Part shown: one piece after another, positions 6,250 through 13,432 of the stretch
Layout: each line of letters opens with the position of its first letter
Numbering within the stretch: the first letter of the stretch is position 1
DNA from: JAFDWI01 sp964449375
Lineage (GTDB): Bacteria; Actinomycetota; Acidimicrobiia; Acidimicrobiales; Iamiaceae
NCBI GenBank assembly: GCA_964449375.1
Contig: CAYVAS010000065.1
Coordinates: 1-15,710 of the forward strand
DNA: 15,710 nucleotides
Direction: 5' to 3'
Program-made: the position numbers and the translations under genes
The notes under the pieces: model-generated
Databases searched by the model: none
What the model saw: only the letters and a program-made list of their open reading frames with translations
Told to the model about the DNA's origin: nothing

Positions 6250-7788
6250 TCAGAACGGCGAACCGGGTCGGCCCGCGTCGGCCGGGTGCCCCGTACCGGG
6301 CCGGGCACCGGTGGGCGGGGCCTCCTCCGGCGGACCCGCTGGTGTCCCGACCCCGGCCGCTTCACCGGGGCCCGCCTCGGCGCCGGGCGCCTCTGCGGCG
6401 TCGATCTGGTCACGTCGGTCCCGACCGCCGCGGCGTCGGGGGCGGATCCGTTGCCACATCGTCGACGCGGTCTGGCCGGCCTTGCGCCGCGCCGCGCCCG
6501 ACACCGCCGCCATGCGCGCCTCGACCTCCATCGCCGCGGCCGTGGCCACCGTCGGCTCGGCCCCCGCCCGCTGGCGGGCCGCCAGCAACCCCACCCCGTA
6601 GGTGAAGGCCGCGAACATCGACACGAACAACACGATGACGAACCCGACCACCAGGTCCATGGGGATCACCGCGATCGCGGCGCCGATCACCCAGAAGATC
6701 TGAAAGCGGGTCTCGAAACGCGCGAACGCCCGACCCCGGTTCGCCTCGGGCGCGTCGCGCTGCAGGATCGCGTCGAAGGCCTGCTTGCCCGCCGCCGCGG
6801 CCACCCCCACCACCGTGGCCAGCAGCATCGGCGCGGCGACCCCCTCGAGCACCACCGCCGACAACAACGACGCGATCACCGTCGCGACCAGCACCGAGAT
6901 CAGGATCGCCTCCTCACGCATCACCTCCCGCAGGCGCGGCGCCACCAGCGACCCGACCAGCGACCCCGCGACCGCCCCGGCGCCCACCGCGCCGTAGTGC
7001 CACAACGGTTCATCGCCCGACCGCAACGAGAACGCCACCAGGATCGCCAGGAAGCCCACGATGCCCCGCAGCAGCCCCATGCCTCCCGCCGCCAGCAGGA
7101 TCGACGCCGAATGCAGCTCGGTGCGCTCCCCCAGGCTGGGACGGGTACGGGCCACCCGGGCCTGGGGCAGACGGGTGGAGAACACCAGGCCGATGCCGTA
7201 GACGATGCTGGCCAGCACCAGGCTGCCCTCGGGTCCCACCAGCCACAGCGCCAACGCGCCCGGACCGGCCGCGATGAAGCCCATCACCCCGCTGAGCACC
7301 GACAGCTTGGAGTTCGCACGGACCAGCTCGGAATCCGACGACACCGTGGTGGGAACCAGCGCAGAACGGGCCACCGAATAGCCCTTCTGGAGCACCAGGA
7401 TCCCGAAGGCCAACGGCAGGAACACCGCCAGATCGTCGAAGTTGGTGATCAACAGGAACGCGAACGCCGACCGCAGCGCCAACGAGATGATCACCATGAG
7501 CCGTCGGCCGCCCGCCACCCGGTCGATGGCCGGGCCGATCAGCGGGGACAGCACCGTGAAGGGCGCCATCGCCCCGGCCAGGTAGGCGAACACCTTGGTG
7601 CGGGCCTCGCCCACCGGGATCGAGAAGAACAACGATCCCGCCAGCGCGGTGGCGAACAGGGCGTCCGCAGCCGCCGAGAGCGCGTGCACTCGCGCCAGGC
7701 GGGTGAACGCCGGGGTGACGCGTCCCACCGAAGGCTTGGCCGGAGGAGTCAGAGGCTCCCAGCCCGGTTGCTGGCCGACGATGCTCAC
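6250..7788 (-). CDS. MFS transporter with long Ala/Pro/Arg cytoplasmic tail
   Basis: A 512-residue protein from GTG 7788 (MSIVGQQPGWEPLTPP). About twelve hydrophobic segments run from residue 37 to 430, e.g. HALSAAADALFATALAGSLF, FLLITNFDDLAVFLPLAFGI and DLVVGFVIVLFVSMFAAFTY. MFS motif A is recognisable between helices 2 and 3 as IGPAIDRVAGGRRLMVI. The C-terminal ~80 residues are hydrophilic, with an RPRRRGGRDRRD patch and an Ala/Pro/Gly/Glu tail, probably disordered in the cytoplasm. The substrate cannot be told; family architecture suggests drug or metabolite export. The GTG has no Shine-Dalgarno but lies 9 bases after TACACT (7798-7803), so a leaderless transcript is likely. A longer frame to 7974 exists but runs back through the promoter and into the regulator gene, so I reject it. 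Confidence 0.88.
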   Translation of the reverse strand: MSIVGQQPGWEPLTPPAKPSVGRVTPAFTRLARVHALSAAADALFATALAGSLFFSIPVGEARTKVFAYLAGAMAPFTVLSPLIGPAIDRVAGGRRLMVIISLALRSAFAFLLITNFDDLAVFLPLAFGILVLQKGYSVARSALVPTTVSSDSELVRANSKLSVLSGVMGFIAAGPGALALWLVGPEGSLVLASIVYGIGLVFSTRLPQARVARTRPSLGERTELHSASILLAAGGMGLLRGIVGFLAILVAFSLRSGDEPLWHYGAVGAGAVAGSLVGSLVAPRLREVMREEAILISVLVATVIASLLSAVVLEGVAAPMLLATVVGVAAAAGKQAFDAILQRDAPEANRGRAFARFETRFQIFWVIGAAIAVIPMDLVVGFVIVLFVSMFAAFTYGVGLLAARQRAGAEPTVATAAAMEVEARMAAVSGAARRKAGQTASTMWQRIRPRRRGGRDRRDQIDAAEAPGAEAGPGEAAGVGTPAGPPEEAPPTGARPGTGHPADAGRPGSPF

Positions 7789-7797
7789 TGTTGGTGA

Positions 7798-7839
7798 AGT
7801 GTAGAAGTGCCACCCGCCGATCAGGGCGAGGCCATCGGC
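7798..7839 (-). promoter_or_regulatory. Promoter of MFS gene with upstream inverted repeat
   Basis: TACACT (7798-7803) on the minus strand lies 9 bases before the GTG start. Just upstream, GCCGAT (7816-7821) and ATCGGC (7834-7839) form an inverted repeat with a 12-base loop. This could be an operator over the -35 region or a weak terminator of the regulator gene, which stops at 7865. Confidence 0.35.
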
Positions 7840-7864
7840 CCTTAGTGACGATCCCCGAACCGGG

Positions 7865-8581
7865 TCAGGCGGCAGGTTCTTCGAAGCGGTAGCCCACCCC
7901 GCGCACGGTGACGATGCGCGACGGGTGCGCCGGGTCGGGTTCGATCCGGGCCCGCAACCGCTTGATGTGCACATCCAGGGTCTTGGTGTCGCCCACGTAG
8001 TCGTGACCCCACACCCGCTGGATAAGCCGGTCGCGGGACACCACGAAACCGACCCGTTCCATCAGCACCGCCAACAGGTCGAACTCCTTGAGGGGCAGGT
8101 CGAGGGCTGCCCCGGCCACGGTGACCCGGTGCCGGGTGACATCCAGGTGCACATCGCCCACCGTGAACGACGTGGGGGCGGGCGCATCGGCGCCGGCGGC
8201 GTCGCCCCCCGCGCGGCGGCGACGGACCGCCCGGATGCGGGCCACCAGCTCACGCATCCGGTAGGGCTTGGCCACGTAGTCGTCGGCGCCCACCTCCAGG
8301 CCCACCACCGTGTCGACCTCGTCACCCTTGGCGGTGACCATGATGATGGGCACGTCCGATTCCAGGCGGATCTCCCGGCACACGTCCAGGCCCGACACCT
8401 TGGGCAGCATCAGATCCAACAGGATCACATCCGGGTCGATCTCACCGAAGCGGGACAGCGCCTCGGCGCCGTCGCGGGCCACCTCGACCTCGAAGCCTTC
8501 ACGGTCCAGCCCGATCGTGAGCGCCTCGACGTAGGCCTCGGTGTCCTCCACGACCAGGACCCGCAGACGGTCCTCGCTCAT
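7865..8581 (-). CDS. regX3: OmpR/PhoB-family response regulator, RegX3-like
   Basis: A 238-residue regulator. The receiver domain (6-120) has acid pocket E12-D13, phosphoacceptor D56 in LLDLMLP, T83 and K105 in AKPY. A linker (121-137) leads to a winged-helix DNA-binding domain (about 138-236) with LPLKEFDLLAVLM, RVWGHDYVGDTKTLDVHIKR and VTVRGVGYRFE. The DYVGDTKTLDVH(V/I)KRLR stretch is characteristic of actinobacterial RegX3, the phosphate-response regulator. Its ATG overlaps the kinase stop as ATGA (8578-8581), so kinase and regulator are translationally coupled. All key residues are present. Expected targets are PHO-box promoters, including the one at 10339-10400 ahead of its own operon (inference). 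Confidence 0.95.
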   Translation of the reverse strand: MSEDRLRVLVVEDTEAYVEALTIGLDREGFEVEVARDGAEALSRFGEIDPDVILLDLMLPKVSGLDVCREIRLESDVPIIMVTAKGDEVDTVVGLEVGADDYVAKPYRMRELVARIRAVRRRRAGGDAAGADAPAPTSFTVGDVHLDVTRHRVTVAGAALDLPLKEFDLLAVLMERVGFVVSRDRLIQRVWGHDYVGDTKTLDVHIKRLRARIEPDPAHPSRIVTVRGVGYRFEEPAA

Positions 8582-10089
8582 TGCGAAGTCGACGGGCCGG
8601 ATGCGGACTCGGACTCGGCCACCGGGGCACGGGGAAGCTCCAGTCCGAAGGTCGCGCCCTCGCCCTCGGTGGACTGCACCGACACCCGTCCGCCGTGGTT
8701 GAGTGCCACGTGGCGCACGATGGCAAGACCCAGTCCGGTACCCCCGGTGTCGCGCCGCCGGGCCCGGTCGACCCGGTAGAACCGCTCGAAGATCCGGGAC
8801 TGGTCCGGGGTGGGGATCCCGATGCCGTGGTCCCGCACCGTGAAGCGCACCGTGTCGCCGTCGTCGGTGGCCTGCACCTCGACGCTGCCGTCGGCTCCGG
8901 AGTACTTGATGGCGTTGTCGATCAGGTTCGCCAGCGCGGACACGACCTGGCGACGGTCCACCTCGAGGGACACGTCGGGGTCGGGCCCGTCCAGGTGGAT
9001 CTCCACACCGGCGAGCCCCGCGGCCGATTCGGTGCGGGCCCGTGCGGCCTCGAGCAGCCCGGCCACCGACTCGGCGGTGCGCATCGGGGGTTCGCCGGCC
9101 TCGATGCGGCTCAGCTCCAACAGGTCGTCGATGGTCGAACCCAGCCGGGAGGACTCCTCGGAGATCCGGTTGCTCAAACGGGTGATGGTGGCCACCGTGT
9201 CGGAGGCTTCCAAGCCCTCGATCTCGGAGGCGAGCGTCTCGGCCAGCACCACCAGCGCGCCCACCGGGGTGCGCAGCTCGTGGCCGATGTTGGCCACGAA
9301 GTCGCGCCGCAACGCCTCGACCCGGCGGCGTTCGACCTCGGCGTCGGTCGCTGCTTCGGCCGGCTCGACCGCCTTGGCGGTGTGCGGGGTGGTGGGGCGA
9401 CCCACCGTGGTGTGGCGGGGCTCGTCGAAGGAGGGCTGCCACCCGCTGACCCGGTAGCGGACCCGTTCACCGACGTTCACCGCATGGTCGCCCAGACGTT
9501 CGTAGTACCGACCCACCAGCGCGAGCTGCACCGCCACCCGCAGGTCCACCGAATCGGTCGAGCGCGACTCGAGCAGTTCGCTCACGAAGTCCCGGTGCAG
9601 CTCGTCGAGTTCGTCGTCCAGATCGTCGAGCGCCGCGGCCGATCCCTCGTCGGCCCGCTCGTAGGCACCGATGGAGAAGCGCAGCAGGTGGACGGCCAGG
9701 CCGTCCATCCGTTCGATCATCCCACGCAGTTTCGGTGCGAGCTCCACGCCGTGCAGCCGACGGGCGGTCTTGGCGATGTTGGCGGCCAGGTCGCCGCAAC
9801 GTTCGATCTCGGTCACCACCCGCAGCGCGGCGAGCACCGCCCGCAGGTCGCCGGCCACCGGGTTCTGCAACGCCAACATCTCGGTGCAGCGCTCTTCGAT
9901 GTCGGCCGTGGCCGCGTTGATGGCGGCGTCGCCGTCGACCACGCGGCGCGCGCCGTCCAGGTCGTGGTCCAACAGCACCCGGGTGGCGTCCTCGACCGCG
10001 ACGCACACCTGGTTGCCCAACTCGACCACCGAGGCGTGCACGGCCTCGAGCTGTTCGGTGAAGACCACCCGGGTCCCGGCGTCGTTCAC
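8578..10089 (-). CDS. PhoU-histidine kinase fusion (soluble SenX3/PhoR-like kinase with PhoU sensor)
   Basis: A 503-residue protein from GTG 10089, chosen because GAGAGGAG precedes it at good spacing and PhoU proteins begin here (VVFTEQLEAVHASVVELG); GTG 10200 would add 37 unlike residues. Residues about 8-225 are a full PhoU domain with both metal-site repeats: E94-IERCGDLAANIAKTA and R194-YYERLGDHAVNVGERV. A linker (220-250) enters the coiled coil EVERRRVEALRRDFVANIGH. HisKA follows, with phospho-acceptor H270 in GHELRTPVGAL, then the ATPase domain: N-box NLIDNAIKYS (388-397), G1 RDHGIGIP (419-426), F-box RIFERFYRVDRARRR and G2 GGTGLGLAIVRH (449-460). The RRDFVAN...HELxTPVGAL signature is that of SenX3. 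No transmembrane, HAMP or PAS segment is seen. It is a cytosolic kinase that presumably takes its phosphate signal directly through PhoU, with the coupled regulator as partner. Confidence 0.95.
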   Translation of the reverse strand: MNDAGTRVVFTEQLEAVHASVVELGNQVCVAVEDATRVLLDHDLDGARRVVDGDAAINAATADIEERCTEMLALQNPVAGDLRAVLAALRVVTEIERCGDLAANIAKTARRLHGVELAPKLRGMIERMDGLAVHLLRFSIGAYERADEGSAAALDDLDDELDELHRDFVSELLESRSTDSVDLRVAVQLALVGRYYERLGDHAVNVGERVRYRVSGWQPSFDEPRHTTVGRPTTPHTAKAVEPAEAATDAEVERRRVEALRRDFVANIGHELRTPVGALVVLAETLASEIEGLEASDTVATITRLSNRISEESSRLGSTIDDLLELSRIEAGEPPMRTAESVAGLLEAARARTESAAGLAGVEIHLDGPDPDVSLEVDRRQVVSALANLIDNAIKYSGADGSVEVQATDDGDTVRFTVRDHGIGIPTPDQSRIFERFYRVDRARRRDTGGTGLGLAIVRHVALNHGGRVSVQSTEGEGATFGLELPRAPVAESESASGPSTSQ

Positions 10090-10262
10090 GCGACTCCTCT
10101 CTGCATCGTCGACGATCCCGTCCCCGGAGCGGACGACCCCGGCGAGTTCTGTGAGCTCGACGCTTCCGACGGGTTTGGTCGCATCATTCCGGGTGCCCAC
10201 CCCACGCCCGGTCCCATGAGCTCGTCACGGCTCGCACGATACCGCACCGGATACGGGGTCAT
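10086..10262 (-). other. Possible 58-codon upstream ORF coupled to the PhoU-kinase gene
   Basis: ATG 10262 to TGA 10086 encodes MTPYPVRYRASRDELMGPGV and a Ser/Pro/Gly-rich tail, ending in a GTGA overlap with the kinase start. AGGAGG lies 13 bases upstream, too far to be a strong ribosome site. It has no recognisable domain. It may be a leader that couples translation to the kinase gene or chance open frame in GC-rich DNA. It fills most of the 306-bp gap between the Nudix and kinase genes. A second TATCGT (10236-10241) lies within it. Confidence 0.3.
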
Positions 10263-10338
10263 GATGGGCTGGGCACCTCCTGGGCAGCGACCACGACGGG
10301 CGTCGGGGCGGGCGCACCCACCCCGAGGGGACACCGAC

Positions 10339-10400
10339 ACGATAGGAACCCCAGGTGAACACCACAGCAAGATTCCGGCGAACTTCGGGTGAACTTCACC
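10339..10400 (-). promoter_or_regulatory. PHO-box cluster and promoter of the PhoU-kinase/regX3 operon
   Basis: Read on the minus strand, 11-base units follow one another: GTTCACCCGAA (10394-10384), GTTCGCCGGAA (10383-10373), a degenerate TCTTGCTGTGG (10372-10362), one spacer base, GTTCACCTGGG (10360-10350) and GTTCCTATCGT (10349-10339). The last contains TATCGT (10339-10344), a good TANNNT -10. Repeated GTTCACC in 11-bp phase is the known binding pattern of actinobacterial PhoP-type phosphate regulators. The first unit is also half of a perfect palindrome GGTGAACTTCACC (10388-10400) that spans the Nudix stop codon. The expected start site is near 10332, leaving a leader of about 240 nt before the kinase GTG. 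Confidence 0.62.
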
Positions 10401-10824
10401 GGGCGGTCGGGTTGCGTCCGTCCGCCAACAACCCGAAGGCTTCGAGCACCGCGACGTCGCGTTCATAGGTGAGCAGTCGTGCGGCGCGCACCGGAGACGC
10501 CCACACCAGCACGTCGACCTCGTCGTCCCAGGTCGCCGTCGTCCCCAGCACCTGCATCGCCCAGTAGCGCACGATCTTGGACCGGCCGTGACGGTCCACG
10601 TAGCAGATCGGGGGCAGCTCGGCACCCAGCTCACAGCGCAACCCGGTCTCCTCGGCGACCTCGCGGCGCGCGCAGTCCTCGTCGGACTCGCCCGGGTCGC
10701 ACTTGCCCTTGGGAAACGACCAGTCGTCGTAGCGGGGCCGGTGGATCAGCACGACCTCCAGGTGGGTCCGGTCCCGCCAGATGATGCCGCCGGCGGCACG
10801 CACCTCCACGGCTTGGGCGCTCAC
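10396..10824 (-). CDS. Nudix hydrolase, MutT1-like N-terminal domain only
   Basis: A 142-residue protein from GTG 10824, which overlaps the ppk1 stop as GTGA. A complete Nudix box spans residues 40-62: G40-KCDPG-E46, seven residues, then R54-E-V-A-E-E-T-G. The context RYDDWSFPKGK and the start AAGGIIW match the catalytic domain of mycobacterial MutT1, which hydrolyses 8-oxo-(d)GTP and diadenosine polyphosphates. MutT1 carries an extra C-terminal histidine-phosphatase domain that is absent here. In mycobacteria mutT1 also neighbours ppk1, so the pairing looks conserved. It is probably co-translated with ppk1. The real substrate could be an oxidised nucleotide, ApnA or another nucleoside polyphosphate. 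Its last codons overlap the PHO-box palindrome. Confidence 0.93.
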   Translation of the reverse strand: MSAQAVEVRAAGGIIWRDRTHLEVVLIHRPRYDDWSFPKGKCDPGESDEDCARREVAEETGLRCELGAELPPICYVDRHGRSKIVRYWAMQVLGTTATWDDEVDVLVWASPVRAARLLTYERDVAVLEAFGLLADGRNPTAR

Positions 10825-12998
10825 CGCGCGACCCCGGCGACCTGGCCGGACGCGACCACGGTCTCGTCGTCGAGTTCGTGGCGGCGGGTGCGTCCCAGCG
10901 CGTCGGCCTGGAACACCAGATGCGTGTTCACCAGCTCGGCACCCTCGGTGGGATCGACGTCGGCGATCCGGGTCCAGGAGCCGTCGCCGTGCAGGCTCCA
11001 GGCCAGCCGGGTGTCGGCGAGGGTGACCTGCAGGATCCGTTCCAACCGGTCCACACCGTCCGGGTCGCGCACCGGCGCGATGATCTCGATGCGCCGGTCC
11101 AGGTTGCGCGGCATCAGGTCCGCGGACGCGATGAACACCGCGGGCACCTCGGGACCGGCGCCGTTGGCGAACCGGAAGATCCGCGAATGCTCCAGATACC
11201 GGCCGATGATCGAGCGCACCCGGATTCCCTCGGACAACCCCGGAATGCCCGGCCGCAGACAACAGATCCCCCGGATCACCAGGTCGATGTCGACCCCCGC
11301 CTGGGACGCCGCGTAGAGCCGTTCGATCATCGCCGCATCGACCAGATTGTTCATCTTCATCACGATCCCCGCCGGCCGCCCGGCGCGGGCCGCCGTGATC
11401 TCGTTGTCGATCAGGGCCTCGAGGCCCTGGCGCAGCGTGTGGGGCGCGACCAGCAGGCGGTCGTAGGCGACCTTGCGTGAATATCCGGTCAGAAAGTTGA
11501 ACAACTGGGTGATGTCGCGGCCCAGGCCGGCATCGCAGGTGAACAGCCCGACGTCCTCATAGGTCTTGGCGGTGGAGGCGTTGTAGTTGCCGGTGCCGAT
11601 GTGCAGATACCGGCGGAGCTGCCCGCCCTCGTCGCGGACCACCAGCGTGGTCTTGCAGTGGGTCTTGAGCCCGACCAGTCCGTAGGTGACGTGCACGCCG
11701 GCCTGTTCCAGCGCGCGGGCCCACTCGATGTTGGCGGCCTCGTCGAAACGGGCCTTGAGCTCCACCAGGGCCGCGACCTGCTTGCCCTGCTCGGCGGCCC
11801 GGATCAGCGACTGCACGATGTCGCTGCCCCCCGAGGTGCGGTACAGCGTGATCTTTATGGCCAGCACCTTGGGGTCGCGGGCGGCCTGACGCACGAACTC
11901 CTCCACCGAGGTCACGAACGACTCGTAGGGATGGTGGACCAGCAGGTCACCGGCGCGGATCGTGGCGAACACGTCGGAGTGGTCGTCGTCGGCCGGGGTG
12001 AGCCGTCCGGGAGTCACCGGCGCCCAGGGCCGGTTCTTCAGGTCCGGACGGTCCAGGTCATACAGCGCCCAGAGTCCGCCCAGGTCGAGCGGACCGGAGA
12101 AGTCGTAGACGTCGTCGTCGGTCAGGTCCAGCTCGCGCACCAGCAGCTCGCGCACCTCCGTGGAGGCCCGGGCGTCGATCTCCAGACGGACCGCCCGACC
12201 GAAGCGGCGGCGGCGCAGCTCCAGTTCCACGGCCACCAGCAGGTCGTCGGCCTCTTCCTCTTCGAGTTCCAGGTCGGCGTTGCGGGTCACCCGGAACGGC
12301 ACGTGTTCGAGGATCTCCATGCCGCCGAAGAGCTGGTCGAGGTGTTCGGAGATCACCGTCTCCAGAGGCAGGAACCGGCGGCCGTCGGGCAGCACCACGA
12401 ACCGGGGCAGCGTGGCGGGCACCTTGACCCGGGCGAAGCGCCGTTCGCCGGTGTGGGGGTCACCCACGACCACCGCGAGGTTCAACGACAACGACGAGAT
12501 GTAGGGAAACGGGTGGCCCGGGTCGACCGACAGGGGCGTGAGCACCGGAAAGATCCGGTCCTCGAACTCGGTGACCAGCACCTTGCGGTCGTCGTCGTCC
12601 AGGGAGTCCCAGTCCGACAGCACCACGCCCGCCTCGGCGAGTTCGGGCACCAGCCCGGTCAGGAAGATCTCCTCGGCGCGGCGGGTCTGGGCCCGGACCC
12701 GCTCGGCGATCGCGGCGAGCTGCTGGGCCGGGGTCAGCCCGTCGGGGGCGGGCTGACCGAACCCGGCCGCGACCTGATCTTTGAGTCCGGCCACCCGCAC
12801 CTGGAAGAACTCATCCAGGTTGTCGGCCTGGATCGCACAGAACTTGGCCTTCTCCAGCACCGGGACGTCACCGAGGGTGCCGGCGTCCAGGACCCGTTCG
12901 TTGAAGTCCAGCCAGGACAGCTCCCGGTTGAGGTACCGCTCGGGACCGTCCGGCACCGCGCCGTCCGCTGCCGGATCCGTGGACGGGGCATGCGCCAT
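10821..12998 (-). CDS. ppk1: Polyphosphate kinase PPK1
   Basis: A 725-residue enzyme that reversibly transfers the ATP gamma-phosphate to polyphosphate. The N domain begins YLNRELSWLDFNERVL (22-37), followed by FPYISSLSLNLAV (164-176), HHPYESF (355-361), IKITLYRTSGGSDIV (381-395) and LVELKARFDE (411-420). The autophosphorylated histidine is H447 in LKTHCKTTLVV and the second active-site histidine is H604 in LEHSRIFRF. Both are present, and RYLHIGTGNYN (463-473) and MPRNLDRRIE (629-638) are intact, so it should be active. ATG 12998 is chosen over an upstream in-frame ATG because it lies 7 bases after TAGGCT (13006-13011), fitting a leaderless mRNA, and because the added N-terminus would be intergenic in character. 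It forms a two-gene unit with the Nudix gene, upstream of the PhoU-kinase operon. Confidence 0.97.
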   Translation of the reverse strand: MAHAPSTDPAADGAVPDGPERYLNRELSWLDFNERVLDAGTLGDVPVLEKAKFCAIQADNLDEFFQVRVAGLKDQVAAGFGQPAPDGLTPAQQLAAIAERVRAQTRRAEEIFLTGLVPELAEAGVVLSDWDSLDDDDRKVLVTEFEDRIFPVLTPLSVDPGHPFPYISSLSLNLAVVVGDPHTGERRFARVKVPATLPRFVVLPDGRRFLPLETVISEHLDQLFGGMEILEHVPFRVTRNADLELEEEEADDLLVAVELELRRRRFGRAVRLEIDARASTEVRELLVRELDLTDDDVYDFSGPLDLGGLWALYDLDRPDLKNRPWAPVTPGRLTPADDDHSDVFATIRAGDLLVHHPYESFVTSVEEFVRQAARDPKVLAIKITLYRTSGGSDIVQSLIRAAEQGKQVAALVELKARFDEAANIEWARALEQAGVHVTYGLVGLKTHCKTTLVVRDEGGQLRRYLHIGTGNYNASTAKTYEDVGLFTCDAGLGRDITQLFNFLTGYSRKVAYDRLLVAPHTLRQGLEALIDNEITAARAGRPAGIVMKMNNLVDAAMIERLYAASQAGVDIDLVIRGICCLRPGIPGLSEGIRVRSIIGRYLEHSRIFRFANGAGPEVPAVFIASADLMPRNLDRRIEIIAPVRDPDGVDRLERILQVTLADTRLAWSLHGDGSWTRIADVDPTEGAELVNTHLVFQADALGRTRRHELDDETVVASGQVAGVAR

Positions 12999-13005
12999 TC
13001 CGGGG

Positions 13006-13011
13006 AGCCTA
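13006..13011 (-). promoter_or_regulatory. -10 element of ppk1 (leaderless)
   Basis: TAGGCT on the minus strand lies 7 bases before the ppk1 ATG, placing the expected start site at the initiation codon. The -35 is weak. No GTTCACC-like PHO repeat is visible in the 68-bp gap, so ppk1 shows no obvious phosphate operator of its own. Confidence 0.45.
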
Positions 13012-13066
13012 GAAGACCCCGACCCGCTTCGGACAGGGCGGCTGTGGCCGGACGAATCGGTTGGGG

Positions 13067-13333
13067 CTATTCGGTGGTGAAGCCCAGATCCCACTCGAGG
13101 AGGATGTTCTCGCGCTCGGCGTCGCGCACACAGCGCTCGCGGTTGCGCCGGAACTGGGGGTCGTGCGGCGGCACGAGCTGCAGGCGGGCCATCACCCGGG
13201 CTCGGAAGTCCTCGATGAAGGCCCGGTCACCGAAGTCGGACTGCACCTCCCAGTGGGGCGCCACCGGCCCCAGGTACACGATGCGGGCATGACCGCGGGG
13301 TGGTTCCGTGTGCTCTGGGGCGTTGTCGGACAT
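13067..13333 (-). CDS. Conserved-looking small protein of unknown function, upstream of ppk1
   Basis: An 88-residue soluble protein, start MSDNAPEHTEPPRGHARIVY. The core is RIVYLGPVAPHWEVQSDFGD, followed by a charged helical stretch (FIEDFRARVMARLQLV) and PHDPQFRRNRERCVRDAERE. I do not recognise a family, and there is no signal peptide or membrane segment. ATG 13333 is chosen because TAGACT (13342-13347) lies 8 bases upstream, which suggests a leaderless transcript; an in-frame start at 13393 would run through that promoter. It sits 68 bp ahead of ppk1 on the same strand. Trp/His/Asp-rich composition and a compact size suggest a small folded domain, but no function can be assigned. Confidence 0.75.
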   Translation of the reverse strand: MSDNAPEHTEPPRGHARIVYLGPVAPHWEVQSDFGDRAFIEDFRARVMARLQLVPPHDPQFRRNRERCVRDAERENILLEWDLGFTTE

Positions 13334-13341
13334 GGGGCGCG

Positions 13342-13347
13342 AGTCTA
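13342..13347 (-). promoter_or_regulatory. -10 element of the 88-aa gene (leaderless)
   Basis: TAGACT on the minus strand lies 8 bases before ATG 13333. There is no Shine-Dalgarno sequence in between, supporting a leaderless start. Confidence 0.42.
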
Positions 13348-13388
13348 GGAGACGACGCGGCGGACCACGGCAACGACCCGCGGCGCGT

Positions 13389-13403
13389 CCCACGCGTCGT
13401 GGG
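13389..13403 (-). terminator. Candidate terminator hairpin downstream of tatA
   Basis: CCCACG-CGT-CGTGGG is a perfect six-pair stem with a three-base loop, 30-44 bases past the tatA stop codon. There is no U-tract, as is common in actinobacteria. Confidence 0.4.
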
Positions 13404-13432
13404 TCACGACGGCGGTCGAGCGTCCGGGTCGG

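Noticed and set aside
9465..9481. Two GTTCACC copies (GTTCACCGAC-GTTCACC) that look like a PHO box
   Set aside because: They lie inside the PhoU coding sequence, encode the conserved NVGERVR stretch, are spaced 10 rather than 11 bp, and have no -10 beside them.
10090..10338. A riboswitch in the ~240-nt leader of the PhoU-kinase gene
   Set aside because: No conserved riboswitch core could be recognised by eye; only GC-rich sequence and a possible upstream ORF are seen.
8581..10392. Plus-strand ORF of 603 codons over the kinase gene
   Set aside because: Antisense to the PhoU-kinase fusion, whose domains are unambiguous.
11601..13292. Plus-strand ORF of 563 codons over ppk1
   Set aside because: Antisense of ppk1, produced by high GC; the ppk1 frame has full family motifs.
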